Origin: Streptosporangium amethystogenes | GTDB lineage: Bacteria; Actinomycetota; Actinomycetes; Streptosporangiales; Streptosporangiaceae | Length of the DNA: 64,000 nucleotides | Assembly: GCF_000721075.1 (NCBI RefSeq) | Contig: NZ_JOEQ01000012.1 | Span: 304,176-368,175, forward strand | Direction: 5' to 3' | In this document: piece by piece, positions 34,230 through 42,648 of the stretch | How positions within the stretch are numbered: position 1 is the first letter of the stretch | Layout of the letters: the number at the start of each line of letters is the position of its first letter | Translations under genes and position numbers: made by a program | Notes under the pieces: model-generated | Told to the model about the DNA's origin: nothing | The model's input: only the letters and a program-made list of their open reading frames with translations | The model's database searches: none

Positions 34230-34256
34230 CCCGCGGACCCCTGACCGGTCCGCGGG
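34230..34256. other. Intercistronic hairpin 1 upstream of the binding-protein gene
   Basis: Perfect 10-bp arms CCCGCGGACC and GGTCCGCGGG with a 7-base loop, between permease and binding-protein genes. Such structures often set higher expression of the binding protein than of the membrane parts by processing or partial termination. Confidence 0.65.
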
Positions 34257-34273
34257 ACGCGGGTCCAGGCCCT

Positions 34274-34335
34274 GTCCGGCGGATCCTGCCGCGGCGAGAA
34301 TCGGCCGGTCTCGCGATGCGGAAGATCCACCGGAC
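34274..34335. other. Intercistronic hairpin 2 at the permease 3' end
   Basis: Arms GTCCGGCGGATC and GATCCACCGGAC pair over 12 positions with one mismatch, immediately after the permease stop codon. With hairpin 1 it occupies most of the 159-bp gap. Confidence 0.55.
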
Positions 34336-34340
34336 GGGGC

Positions 34341-35348
34341 CTAGGTCCGTGAGGTGAGGGCGCGCCGCTGGAGCAGCACGGCCACCACGATGATCAGGCC
34401 CTTGGCCACCAGCTGGTCGCTGGTGTTGAGCCCGTTGAGAATGAACAGGTTCGTGATCACAGTGAAGATCAGCAGACCCAGGATCGATCCGATGATCGAC
34501 CCGCGCCCCCCGGTCAGCAGCGTGCCGCCGATGATGACCGCCGCGATCGCGTCCAGCTCGTACAGATCTCCGTGCGTGGAGGAACCCGTCGTGGTCCTGG
34601 CCATGATCAGAACCGCCGCGATCCCGCAGCACAGCCCCGACAGCGCGTACAACGCCACGGTGTGGCGGCGCACGTCGATGCCCGCCAGCCTGGCCGCCTC
34701 GGGATTGCCGCCCACCGCGTAGGTGCGCCGGCCGAACGTGGTGCGGTTCAGCACCACCCACCCGGCCAGTACCACCAGCGCGAAGATGTAGACCAGCAGC
34801 GGGATGCCCAGCACCCGGGTCGTCGACAGCTCCACGATCATCTCGTTGCCCTGCTGCACCAGCTGGGTGCGCCGGTCGGACATCCGCTGTGCCAGCCCCC
34901 TGGCGGCCACCAGCATCGCCAGCGTCGCGATGAACGGCACCATCCGCCCGTAGGAGATCAACAACCCGTTGACCAGGCCCGCCCCGGTACCGACCAGCAC
35001 CGCGCACACGATCATCACAAGCGGACCGTAGGACTGGGTGGCCAGCGTGGTCGCCCACACCGACGCCAGCGCCATCACCGCGCCCACCGACAGGTCGATG
35101 CCCCCACCGATGATCACGAAGGTCATGCCGACCGTGATCACCCCGATGGTCGCGGCCAGCGACAGGATGCTCACCAGGTTGGAGGTGGTCGCGAAGGTGC
35201 CGGGCACCGTGACCAGGCCCACCACCGCCAGCAGTACCAGCGCGACCACCAGCCCGAGGTGGCGCATCTCCCCGAGACGGGCCAGCGGGCTCAGCACGGC
35301 GGGTTTACGGACCGGCGTCTCGACGCGCTCGTCCGCGGGCGACGTCAC
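34341..35348 (-). CDS. Sugar ABC transporter permease (RbsC family)
   Basis: Integral membrane permease of the CUT2 class, 335 aa with about eight to ten transmembrane segments from residue 32. Landmarks: IGGGIDLSVGAVMALASV (about 82-99), GLVNGLLISYGRMVPFIATL, the coupling loop GRRTYAVGGNPEAARLAGI and GGTLLTGGRGSIIGSILG. These are closer to classical ribose/inositol permeases than the fucose-locus permease is. ATPase gene 109 bp upstream, binding-protein gene downstream. Confidence 0.85.
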   Translation of the reverse strand: MTSPADERVETPVRKPAVLSPLARLGEMRHLGLVVALVLLAVVGLVTVPGTFATTSNLVSILSLAATIGVITVGMTFVIIGGGIDLSVGAVMALASVWATTLATQSYGPLVMIVCAVLVGTGAGLVNGLLISYGRMVPFIATLAMLVAARGLAQRMSDRRTQLVQQGNEMIVELSTTRVLGIPLLVYIFALVVLAGWVVLNRTTFGRRTYAVGGNPEAARLAGIDVRRHTVALYALSGLCCGIAAVLIMARTTTGSSTHGDLYELDAIAAVIIGGTLLTGGRGSIIGSILGLLIFTVITNLFILNGLNTSDQLVAKGLIIVVAVLLQRRALTSRT

Positions 35349-35457
35349 CGGAGCCCCGCCGGAGTGTTCTCGAAGCGAGAAGAGATGACGTTCATGAGGA
35401 CCTGTCGGTTCCTTTCACCAGTCCCGGTGCTCCCGGTGCTCCCGGTCGAGAGGGATG

Positions 35458-36966
35458 TCACAGGGCACTTCCTTCCATGATCATGTCGAGAACGGCGTGC
35501 TCGTCCAGCTCACCGGCGTCGGCCTCGCGGATGACCCGGCCCTCCCGCAGGACCAGCACCCGATCCGCCAGCCCCAGCACCTCGGGCACCTCGCTGGAGA
35601 CCAGCAACACCCCGATCCCCTCATCGGCCAGCCGCCGCACCAGCGCGTACAGCTCCGCCCGAGCCCCCACGTCCACCCCCCGCGTCGGCTCGTCCAGCAG
35701 CAGCAGCCTGCGGTCGTTGAGCAGCCACCGCGCCAGCACCGCCTTCTGCTGGTTGCCACCGGAAAGCGTCTTGACCGGCCGCTCGGGATCGGCAGGCCGG
35801 ATGTCCAGGGCCCGCACCATCTCCCGTGCGTCCGCGGCCTCGCGTCGACGGTCCATCCACCCCAGCCGCGAGTAGCGGCCCAGGCTGGCCAGGCTGATGT
35901 TGCGCGACACGCTCTGGTCCAGCAGCAGGGCCTGTGCCTTGCGCTCCTCGGGGGCCAGCCCCATCCCCAGCCGGACCGCGCCCGTCGTACCGCCTCCGCG
36001 CACCGGGCGCCCCTCCAGGAACACCTGTCCCGAGAACCTCCGCGCCCCGTACACCGCCTCGATGATCTCCGAGCGGCCCGAGCCGACCAGTCCGGCCAGC
36101 CCCACGATCTCTCCCGCCCGCACCGAGAACGACACGTCGGCGAAGACTCCGGGCACGGTGAGCCTCTCGACCCGCAGCACCTCGGCCCCCGCGACGCGTT
36201 CCGCGCGGCGCGGCGGGAAGACGTACTCGACCTCGCGGCCGGTCATCAACGCCACCACCCGCGAGGTCGGAGTCTGCTTGGCCGGCAGCCCCACCGCGAC
36301 CGTGCGACCGTCCTTGAGCACCGTCACCCGGTCCCCGATCTCGCGGATCTCCTCCAGCCGGTGCGAGATGTAGACCACCGCGACCCCCTGGGCGGTCAGC
36401 TCCCGGATGATCCGGAACAGGTTGCCCACCTCGTCATGGGCCAGCGCCGCCGACGGCTCGTCCATGATGATCAACCGGGTGTCGTGCGACAGCGCCCGCG
36501 CCATGCTCACCACCTGCTTGGCCGCCGGCGACAGCCGTCCCACCTCCGTCGACGGGTTGATCTCACCGTGCCCCAGCCGGGCCAGCAGCTCCCGCGTCGC
36601 CCGCGTCGCCCTCCCCCGTCCGACGAACCCCAGCCGGGCCGGCTCGTGTCCGAGGAAGACGTTCTCCGCCACACTCAGCCCGTCCACCAGATCGAGCTCC
36701 TGGTAGATCGTGGAGATGCCGAGCCTGATCGCGGCGATCGGGCTCGACAGCCGCACGTCCGCGCCGTTCAAAGTGATCGTGCCCTCGTCGGGCTGATGCG
36801 CGCCCGCCAGGGTCTTGATCAGGGTGGACTTCCCGGCACCGTTCTGGCCGAGCAGGCAGTGCACCTCACCGGGCAGCACCTCCAGGTCGACACCGTCCAG
36901 GGCGCGCACGCCGGGGAACTGCTTGACGATCCCCCGCATGCGCAGCAGGGGGGTGGCTTCGGACAT
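35458..36966 (-). CDS. Sugar ABC transporter ATP-binding protein (two ABC domains)
   Basis: CUT2-type ATPase of 502 aa with duplicated nucleotide-binding domains. Domain 1: Walker A GQNGAGKST (about 38-46), LSPAAKQVVSMARALS and LIIMDEPSAAL. Domain 2: GLVGSGRSEIIEAVYG, LSGGNQQKAVLARWL and LLLDEPTRGVDVG. First gene of the minus-strand sugar operon, preceded by a 340-bp region with operator-like palindromes. Confidence 0.86.
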   Translation of the reverse strand: MSEATPLLRMRGIVKQFPGVRALDGVDLEVLPGEVHCLLGQNGAGKSTLIKTLAGAHQPDEGTITLNGADVRLSSPIAAIRLGISTIYQELDLVDGLSVAENVFLGHEPARLGFVGRGRATRATRELLARLGHGEINPSTEVGRLSPAAKQVVSMARALSHDTRLIIMDEPSAALAHDEVGNLFRIIRELTAQGVAVVYISHRLEEIREIGDRVTVLKDGRTVAVGLPAKQTPTSRVVALMTGREVEYVFPPRRAERVAGAEVLRVERLTVPGVFADVSFSVRAGEIVGLAGLVGSGRSEIIEAVYGARRFSGQVFLEGRPVRGGGTTGAVRLGMGLAPEERKAQALLLDQSVSRNISLASLGRYSRLGWMDRRREAADAREMVRALDIRPADPERPVKTLSGGNQQKAVLARWLLNDRRLLLLDEPTRGVDVGARAELYALVRRLADEGIGVLLVSSEVPEVLGLADRVLVLREGRVIREADAGELDEHAVLDMIMEGSAL

Positions 36967-37240
36967 GGGGCCTCACTGGTTCGTCGTCGGGCCGAGAGGA
37001 CGTGATCGCCGCAGACCCCACCCGCCCCGCCAGGTGTGCCTCGATGAGCCGGCCGGGTTCCGTACGCGAGCGCGTCTCGCACGCGGCGACCGTGGCGACC
37101 CGACTCACAGCACCTCCTCGCCCGGAGTGGGATGTGCAGAAGCTAACCCCCTTTAGCTGGATTTGTGAAGAGCTTTCAACTAACAGTCCGTCGACTTTTG
37201 CAGAAATCAGCAAAAGTCCTGGCCTCGGTGCGGACAGCAG
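36967..37240. promoter_or_regulatory. Promoter region of the second sugar operon with two palindromes
   Basis: Holds AGCTAA-N6-TTAGCT (37141-37158) and a perfect inverted repeat GACTTTTGC-N8-GCAAAAGTC (37193-37218). The second has the shape of operators used by ROK-family or NagC/XylR-like sugar regulators. Between them, on the minus strand, TTGAAA could be a -35 box, with no convincing -10. Bases 36967-37130 carry no clear element, so the transcript may have a leader of about 150 bases. No regulator gene for it lies in the window. Confidence 0.55.
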
Positions 37241-37271
37241 AAGGGGCGCCCCCGGCATGGGAGCGCCCCTT
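37241..37271. terminator. Hairpin after the SDR gene
   Basis: Arms AAGGGGCGC and GCGCCCCTT with a 13-base loop, between the 3' end of the minus-strand SDR gene and the sugar operon promoter region. It should end SDR transcription before the downstream operon. Confidence 0.65.
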
Positions 37272-37305
37272 GAACCTCAGGACCGCTGGAACGCGGCCCG
37301 CCGCG

Positions 37306-38202
37306 TCAGAGCATGGCCTTCATGGAGGCACTCGCCTGCTGACCGAGAGTGGTCGGGGTCAGGTACGGCTGCTCGGCGAGGATCGCCTGCCAGTTGTCGC
37401 GGATGTCCTCCACCGTGTGGTCGTCCTGCCGCCAGCCGGGCCCCTCGGCCACGAACACCCGGGCGATCCGGCCACCGCCGACGCTGAAGACCTCGCCGCT
37501 GGTCTCACAGGCCTCGTGCGCCAGGAAGGTCACCAGGGCACTGACCCGCTCCGCGGTGAACTTGGCCTCGAACTCGGCGGGGAGGAGTTCCTCGGTCATC
37601 CGGGTCCAGGCGATCGGCGCGATCGCGTTGGCCTTGATCCCGGCCCTGGCCCCCTCGATGCCGAGCGTCTTGGTGAGGCCGACCAGGCCCATCTTGGCCG
37701 TGGAGTAGTTGGCCTGGCCGAAGTTGCCGAACAGCCCGGCGGGCGAGGAGGTGTTGACGATCCGGCCGTACCCCTGCTCCTTGAGGTACGGGAACGCCTC
37801 CCGGCTGACCAGGAACGAACCGCGGACGTGGACGGCGAGAACCTGGTCGAACTCCTCGACGCTCATCTTGCCGAAGGACTTGTCCCGCAGGATGCCCGCG
37901 TTGTTGACGACGATGTCCAGCCGCCCGAAGGCGTCGATCGCGGTCTGGACGATCGCCTTGGCCCCCTCGGGGGTCGCGACGTTGTCGGTACTGACGGCCG
38001 CCTCGCCACCGTTCTTCCTGATCAGCTCGACCACGTCGGCGGCGGGCCCTGTGGAGGCCCCGGTGCCGTCCAGCGCCCCGCCCAGGTCATTGACGACCAC
38101 CTTGGCACCGCGCTCGGCGAGCGACAGCGCGTGCGAACGGCCGAGACCGTGTCCGGCGCCGGTGATGACCGCGACCCTGCCGTCAAACCGCAGCTCTGAC
38201 AT
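37306..38202 (-). CDS. SDR, MFE-2/17-beta-HSD4-like 3-hydroxyacyl-CoA dehydrogenase
   Basis: Short-chain dehydrogenase, 298 aa, longer than classical SDRs. The motif TGAGHGLG with VVVNDLGG, NNAG, NTSSPAGLFGNFGQANYSTAK (catalytic Ser, Tyr, Lys) and the extended C-terminus match the hydroxyacyl-CoA dehydrogenase unit of peroxisomal multifunctional enzyme 2 and bacterial Hsd4A-type enzymes, which oxidise 3-hydroxyacyl-CoA of fatty or steroid side chains. ATG 38202 has AGGAGG 7 bases upstream; a TTG two codons earlier is less likely. A TGTTCT-type box lies 17 bp upstream. Divergent from the DapB-fold gene. Confidence 0.8.
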   Translation of the reverse strand: MSELRFDGRVAVITGAGHGLGRSHALSLAERGAKVVVNDLGGALDGTGASTGPAADVVELIRKNGGEAAVSTDNVATPEGAKAIVQTAIDAFGRLDIVVNNAGILRDKSFGKMSVEEFDQVLAVHVRGSFLVSREAFPYLKEQGYGRIVNTSSPAGLFGNFGQANYSTAKMGLVGLTKTLGIEGARAGIKANAIAPIAWTRMTEELLPAEFEAKFTAERVSALVTFLAHEACETSGEVFSVGGGRIARVFVAEGPGWRQDDHTVEDIRDNWQAILAEQPYLTPTTLGQQASASMKAML

Positions 38203-38218
38203 CCGCAACCCTCCTACG

Positions 38219-38231
38219 AGAACATAATTCT
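38219..38231. promoter_or_regulatory. KstR-related box with wider spacing (AGAACATAATTCT)
   Basis: Inverted AGAA/TTCT arms separated by five bases, one more than in the KstR consensus. The same AGAACATAATTC occurs before the thiolase at 57417. On the gene strand it reads AATTATGTTCT, so TATGTT could also be a -10 hexamer. Confidence 0.4.
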
Positions 38232-38502
38232 AGTCCTCTGAACAATAGCTTGCTTGCCCCCGGCGATGCCATCACGGACGCCCCGGACCTCCGGCGACGC
38301 CCCCGGAAGCGGCCGACTACCTTTCGGATAAAGGCCCCAAAATCCCCCAGGGCGGTAACCAAAAAATAGGAGATCATTGCGCATAGTAAGCGAGCGTGTT
38401 AATTTCTGCTAAAGTTTCTGCCCCATACGGGCGAGGGTCAATGATGACACCCCTCATTTCCCCCACAGGGCCCCGCCCAACAATTCGGGCTGGAGGCCCC
38501 AT
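38232..38502. other. Divergent region between SDR and DapB-fold genes
   Basis: About 270 bp, AT-richer than its surroundings at 38340-38420. It ends with GGAGG before the ATG at 38503. Apart from possible promoters no operator, RNA or gene can be supported. Confidence 0.5.
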
Positions 38503-39561
38503 ATGTCCTTATCGCCGCCCCTGCGCGTGGTCCAATGGGCCACCGGCGCAGTCGGCAGATACTCCCTGCGCAGCGTCATCACCCGGCCGGAGTTCGAACT
38601 GGTCGGGGTGCTGGTCTACGACCCGGACAAGGTGGGACGGGACGCGGGGCTCCTCGTGGGACTCCCCGAGGCCGGCGTCCTCTGCACCGACGACGTCGAG
38701 GAGGTTCTCGCCCTGGAGGCCGACTGCGTGCTGCACATGCCGCTGCCGACCTTCTACTTCGGCGGGGGCCATCCGAACGACGTGGAGACCATCTGCGCGC
38801 TGCTCGCCAGCGGCAAGAACGTCATCACCACCACCGGGTTCGTCTATCCCAAGTGCTACGGCCCGACGGTGGTGGACCGCCTGGAGGCCGCCTGCCGGGC
38901 GGGAGGGACGTCCCTGCACGGCACGGGCGTCAACCCCGGCTTCATGAGCGACATGCTGCCGCTCACGCTGACCGGCCTGTCCAGCAGGGTCGACCACATC
39001 TACATCCGGGAGTCGTCCGACTTCCGGGGTCACCCCTCCCGGCAGATCGTGGTGGACCTGTTCGGCTTCACCCGCTCGGCCAAGGACTACACCGCCGGAG
39101 TGCGTCCCTTCCGCGCCCTCCAGCGCTCGCTGTTCGCCGAGAGCGTCCAGTTCGTCGCCGACAACCTTGGCGTGACCCTTGACGAGGTCGAGGAGAGCGA
39201 CGAGTTCGAACTCGCCTCGGAGGAGTTCGAGATCGCCGCGGGGCTGGTCAGGGCGGGCACCGTGTGCGCCTCCCGCTGGATGTTCAGCGGGCTTGTCCGC
39301 GGCCGCCCCCTGATGACCGTGGAGTGCGTCTACAAGGCCGACGCCACCCGGGTGGCACGCTGGGCCGACCCCGGCTTCAGCGTCCACATCGAGGGCGTGC
39401 CCCAGCTGATGCTCACCGTCAGCGAGATCTCCCACGGGCTGGCCGGCGCCGCCGCCCACGCCGTGAACTCCGTGGCCGCCCTCTGCGCCGCTCCACCGGG
39501 CATCCGTACCGCCCTGGATCTCCCCCTGACCACCGGCCGGGGCACCGTCCGCCTCGCCTGA
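38503..39561 (+). CDS. DapB-fold NAD(P)-binding oxidoreductase
   Basis: Protein of 352 aa related to the dihydrodipicolinate-reductase/2,4-diaminopentanoate-dehydrogenase fold common in mycobacteria and relatives. The cofactor motif WATGAVGRYSLRSV (about 12-25), VLVYDPDKVGRDAG, CVLHMPLP, TTTGFVYP and HGTGVNPGFMSDMLP are visible. ATG preceded by GGAGG. The true substrate is unknown for most members; they often sit in lipid- or steroid-degradation gene sets, as here next to the MFE-2-like SDR. Confidence 0.68.
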   Translation: MSLSPPLRVVQWATGAVGRYSLRSVITRPEFELVGVLVYDPDKVGRDAGLLVGLPEAGVLCTDDVEEVLALEADCVLHMPLPTFYFGGGHPNDVETICALLASGKNVITTTGFVYPKCYGPTVVDRLEAACRAGGTSLHGTGVNPGFMSDMLPLTLTGLSSRVDHIYIRESSDFRGHPSRQIVVDLFGFTRSAKDYTAGVRPFRALQRSLFAESVQFVADNLGVTLDEVEESDEFELASEEFEIAAGLVRAGTVCASRWMFSGLVRGRPLMTVECVYKADATRVARWADPGFSVHIEGVPQLMLTVSEISHGLAGAAAHAVNSVAALCAAPPGIRTALDLPLTTGRGTVRLA

Positions 39562-39700
39562 CAGTCCTCGTTTCGCCACCGCTCGACACCGCGAGTGGCA
39601 CTCGCCCGCAAGATTGTTTGCCTCGAAGCCGCACAACACCCGATTAGGGATATATCCAGTATCGAGGCTGACCCACCACTATCATCGCGCTTTTCACCCC

Positions 39701-41263
39701 CTATGAGACGGGCCGACAGGTGGCGCGCATTGCGGAGAGCGCCACCGGCTTGGCCGAGCGAGGGTCGGAATTCTCCTGCCCATTGACGAACGCAGGGTCG
39801 ATGAAGTTAACGAAGAAGTCGCCGAACTCGGTATCGAATGTGCCTAGCTTCACCCATTCGCCCCGATGGATCTCCTGGTTGATCGCGCTGTAGCCGAGCT
39901 TCAGCTCGTAGTCCTGAGTCGCGGTGGTCACGTAGAAGATGGCTGTACCGGCTGCTCTGCGGGTGTCGGGGACGTAGAGCTCCAGGGCACAGCTACTGTT
40001 CGGGCCGGGCTTGACGTACCAGGACGCGGTCTCATTCCATTGCTCGCCGCCGGACAGCGCCGTGGAGAAGACGATTCCGGCGCAACCATCCCTCTTCCAG
40101 CCACCCCGAGCGGGTTTCCAGCCGTCGCCGCCGCCCGGATTCAGCCAGAACTTATGCACCCCGTCACCACCACAACTCGGCCCCATCACCCAGATCTTCT
40201 CCTGACCGGCCGATCTGGGCACCCGAGTGAATGTCGGGGAACTGGCCGTCGATTTCGGAGTGGCCGGGTCCCCGGTGAACGGCGTCAGGGAGATCTCGGG
40301 CTTGCCGGCAGCCATCAGGTTCGCCGGGCCGTACACGAGCCAGGTGGTGACGCCGGATGCGATCAATACGCCGACAAGGACGATCAATGTGCGGCGGTAC
40401 CCCGCGAAGCGCCGGGCCGGTCGTGAGGAAGCCGCCCGCGAGGAAGGGGAGAGGGCGGATCCCTCCGTGCCGGTGAGCATGCGCAGCAGCGCTTCCGCGG
40501 ATGGCCGTGCGGCCGGATCCTTGTTCAGCGCGGCCTCGACCACCTCGCGTAGCGCGAGGTCCAAGCCGTCGAGCCGCGGTTCGTCGTACAGCGCCCGGTG
40601 CAGCAGAGCGGCGACGGTGTCCCCCTCGAAGGGCGGACGGCCCGTCGCGGCGAACACCAGCAGACATCCCCACGAGTACACGTCGCAGAGGGGCGTCACC
40701 TGCTCTCCCCGCAACAGCTCGGGAGCCAGGTAATGGGGAGAGCCGACAACACCGCCCGTCTCGGTCAGCCCGTCGAGATCGCCAAGGGTGTGAGCGATAC
40801 CGAAGTCGATGACCAGGGGGCCGGCGGAGGAGAGCAGCACGTTGGCCGGCGTGAGATCGCGGTGCACGATGCCGGCCGCGTGGATGGCCGCCAGCGCCGT
40901 CGCCACGTTGACTGCGAGCGTCTCCAGATTGGAACCGTCGAGTGGGCCTTCCCCGCGCACCGCCGCCCCGAGAGTGGGTCCGGAGACGTACTCGGTGACC
41001 ACGTACAGCTCGTCCCCATCGAGGCAGGCGTCCAGGACGGCCGCGGTGCAGAAACGCCGTACCCGGCGGGCCGCCTCGACCTCCCGGCGAAAGCGGCGGC
41101 GAAACTCCTCCCGGTGAGCGAACCCCCGATTGATCACCTTGATCGCGACGCGACGGCCTTCGACATCCTCAGCGAGATAGACGGTGCCCATGCCGCCGCT
41201 ACCGAGACGGCTGAGCAACCTGTAAGGGCCGACCTGCTCGGGGTCACCGGAAGTGAGTGTCAC
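39701..41263 (-). CDS. Membrane Ser/Thr protein kinase with novel extracellular domain
   Basis: Hanks-type kinase of 520 aa from GTG 41263; the frame runs further upstream but only as antisense of the flavin reductase gene. The kinase domain (about 15-270) has LLSRLGSGGMGTVYLAE, AIKVINRG (Lys), HRDLTPANVLL and DFGIAHTLGD. One transmembrane helix (LIVLVGVLIASGVTTWLVYG) at about 290-310 is followed by about 200 outside residues with Cys pairs, GGGDGWKPARGGWKRDGCAG and GTFDTEFGDFFVNFIDP, not recognisable as PASTA or WD40. It may bind a carbohydrate or cell-wall ligand; this is inferred. The start codon lacks a clear Shine-Dalgarno. Confidence 0.82.
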   Translation of the reverse strand: MTLTSGDPEQVGPYRLLSRLGSGGMGTVYLAEDVEGRRVAIKVINRGFAHREEFRRRFRREVEAARRVRRFCTAAVLDACLDGDELYVVTEYVSGPTLGAAVRGEGPLDGSNLETLAVNVATALAAIHAAGIVHRDLTPANVLLSSAGPLVIDFGIAHTLGDLDGLTETGGVVGSPHYLAPELLRGEQVTPLCDVYSWGCLLVFAATGRPPFEGDTVAALLHRALYDEPRLDGLDLALREVVEAALNKDPAARPSAEALLRMLTGTEGSALSPSSRAASSRPARRFAGYRRTLIVLVGVLIASGVTTWLVYGPANLMAAGKPEISLTPFTGDPATPKSTASSPTFTRVPRSAGQEKIWVMGPSCGGDGVHKFWLNPGGGDGWKPARGGWKRDGCAGIVFSTALSGGEQWNETASWYVKPGPNSSCALELYVPDTRRAAGTAIFYVTTATQDYELKLGYSAINQEIHRGEWVKLGTFDTEFGDFFVNFIDPAFVNGQENSDPRSAKPVALSAMRATCRPVS

Positions 41264-41318
41264 AGTTGTTGGACGCTCGGGTGATCCCCTGAGTTGCGCG
41301 GCGGGCGAGGGATTCCGA

Positions 41319-41825
41319 TCAGGAGTGCGGGGTGAAACGCCCGAAACGACCCTGGTGGTACAGGAGCGGGCGACCGCCGGGTTCGAGACTCGTCTCGGTG
41401 ACCAGTCCCACGACCAGGACGTGATCGCCGATGTCGACGGTGGAGTGGGGGGCACAGACCAGGTGGGCCGAGACACCGTCCAGCAGCGGGACGCCCAGGT
41501 GCCCCGGCGCCCAGGAGGTGGGTGCGGCGAAGCGGTCGACGCCCTTCTTCGCGAAGCGCGCGGCCAACTCGGCCTGATCACTGGCCAGGACGTTCACCGC
41601 GAAGTGATCGGCCTGCCGGAGCCAGGGCCAAGTGCTCGACGACTGGTCCACGTAGAAGGAGACCAGCGGGGGCGTGAGACTGACGGATGAGAACGAGGTC
41701 GCCGTGAGACCGACCGGTACGCCCTCGAACTGCGCCGTGACGACGACGACCCCGGCCGCGTGAACGGCCAGCGCCTGCCGGAACCGCTCCGCGTCGACCG
41801 CTCGGCCGGACAGGGTCTCGGTCAT
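41319..41825 (-). CDS. Flavin reductase-domain protein (HsaB-like)
   Basis: FMN-binding split-barrel flavin reductase, 168 aa. Typical motifs are HAAGVVVVTA, PVGLTATSFSSVSLTPPLV, FAVNVLASDQ, ARFAKKGVDRF and the C-terminal PLLYHQGRFGRF. Such proteins supply reduced flavin to two-component monooxygenases such as HsaA or other aromatic and steroid-ring hydroxylases. ATG 41825 with GGGAGAGG upstream. No oxygenase component lies next to it; a second FMN reductase gene of another family is 120 bp upstream on the same strand. Confidence 0.8.
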   Translation of the reverse strand: MTETLSGRAVDAERFRQALAVHAAGVVVVTAQFEGVPVGLTATSFSSVSLTPPLVSFYVDQSSSTWPWLRQADHFAVNVLASDQAELAARFAKKGVDRFAAPTSWAPGHLGVPLLDGVSAHLVCAPHSTVDIGDHVLVVGLVTETSLEPGGRPLLYHQGRFGRFTPHS

Positions 41826-41944
41826 GACGCCTCTCCCAGGGACGGGTGGGGTACCGCCAAGATGCTCCACTTGGTCACTTTTCCCCCTCCGAGGAATAAA
41901 AGACACTTCTCAGAACCCATTAACGCCGCCATCTCTTCCCGGCG

Positions 41945-42466
41945 TCACGCCGGAGTCCGCTGCCCGAGTACCGCCGTCACCTGTGGGGCGACCCGGTCGA
42001 CCCAGGGGCCAAGGACTGCGTCGAGGTCGGCGAGCTGCGATTCCAGCAGCGCGAGGCCCGGCGTGGGAACGGCGGCGCCCAGCTCCACCAGCAGCGGCCG
42101 GAAGTGGACCTCCACCGCCAGGGAGTGCCTGGAGTCCCCCATCACCAGCAGCGGGAGCGCGACGGTCGAGGCGAGAGCGCCACCCGGCAGCCGGTCGAGG
42201 AACGCCTTGAGCAGGCCGGTGTAGGTGGCCTTGTAGGTCGGGCTCGCCACCACCAGCACCTCGGCACCCGCGACCAGCTCCAACGCGGCCTTCACCTCCG
42301 GCACCGTCTGTGGGGCGAACAGCAGCGGAGCCAGGACCGCCAGATCGACGACCTCGGGAGCCCCCCGATCCCCGATCCGCCCTCCTACGGCCGCCGCCGC
42401 CGAGATGGCCGCTCCGTGCGTACGCGACCCGGGTCGCGGGTTTCCCACCACGGTCACGATGCTCAT
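41945..42466 (-). CDS. NADPH-dependent FMN reductase (flavodoxin fold)
   Basis: Flavodoxin-fold NAD(P)H:FMN reductase of 173 aa. The FMN phosphate loop is VVGNPRPGSRTHGAAI (about 6-21), VVASPTYKATYTGLLKAFLD binds the isoalloxazine ring and PLLVMGDSRHSL is the SsuE/MsuE-like dimer region. It may provide FMNH2 to a monooxygenase together with the adjacent flavin reductase. ATG start with a weak upstream purine run. The gap to the next gene (42467-42611) shows nothing clear. Confidence 0.8.
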   Translation of the reverse strand: MSIVTVVGNPRPGSRTHGAAISAAAAVGGRIGDRGAPEVVDLAVLAPLLFAPQTVPEVKAALELVAGAEVLVVASPTYKATYTGLLKAFLDRLPGGALASTVALPLLVMGDSRHSLAVEVHFRPLLVELGAAVPTPGLALLESQLADLDAVLGPWVDRVAPQVTAVLGQRTPA

Positions 42467-42611
42467 GAGGCCACCGATGCTTTCTGGTCGAAATGGGTCA
42501 GACAGCAGCTCATACCAGACAAGTTACGCACCACTCCGGACTAAGTCAATATTTCCTACTTGTTTTGCATGAAATTTCCCGGAGAGCCCGGCACCATCGA
42601 CCCCATCAACC

Positions 42612-42623
42612 GAACCATGTTCT
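42612..42623. promoter_or_regulatory. TGTTCT-type box (GAACCATGTTCT)
   Basis: Shares the right half TGTTCT with the KstR-type boxes, with arms one base further apart, 25 bp upstream of the GST-like gene. Either an operator variant or part of the promoter (TGTTCTATT). Confidence 0.35.
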
Positions 42624-42648
42624 ATTCGAGATCCCGTACCGTCATACC

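Noticed and set aside
38340..38460. AT-rich patch as possible attachment site or foreign DNA
   Set aside because: It is short, has no direct repeat or integrase gene nearby, and is compatible with two divergent promoters.
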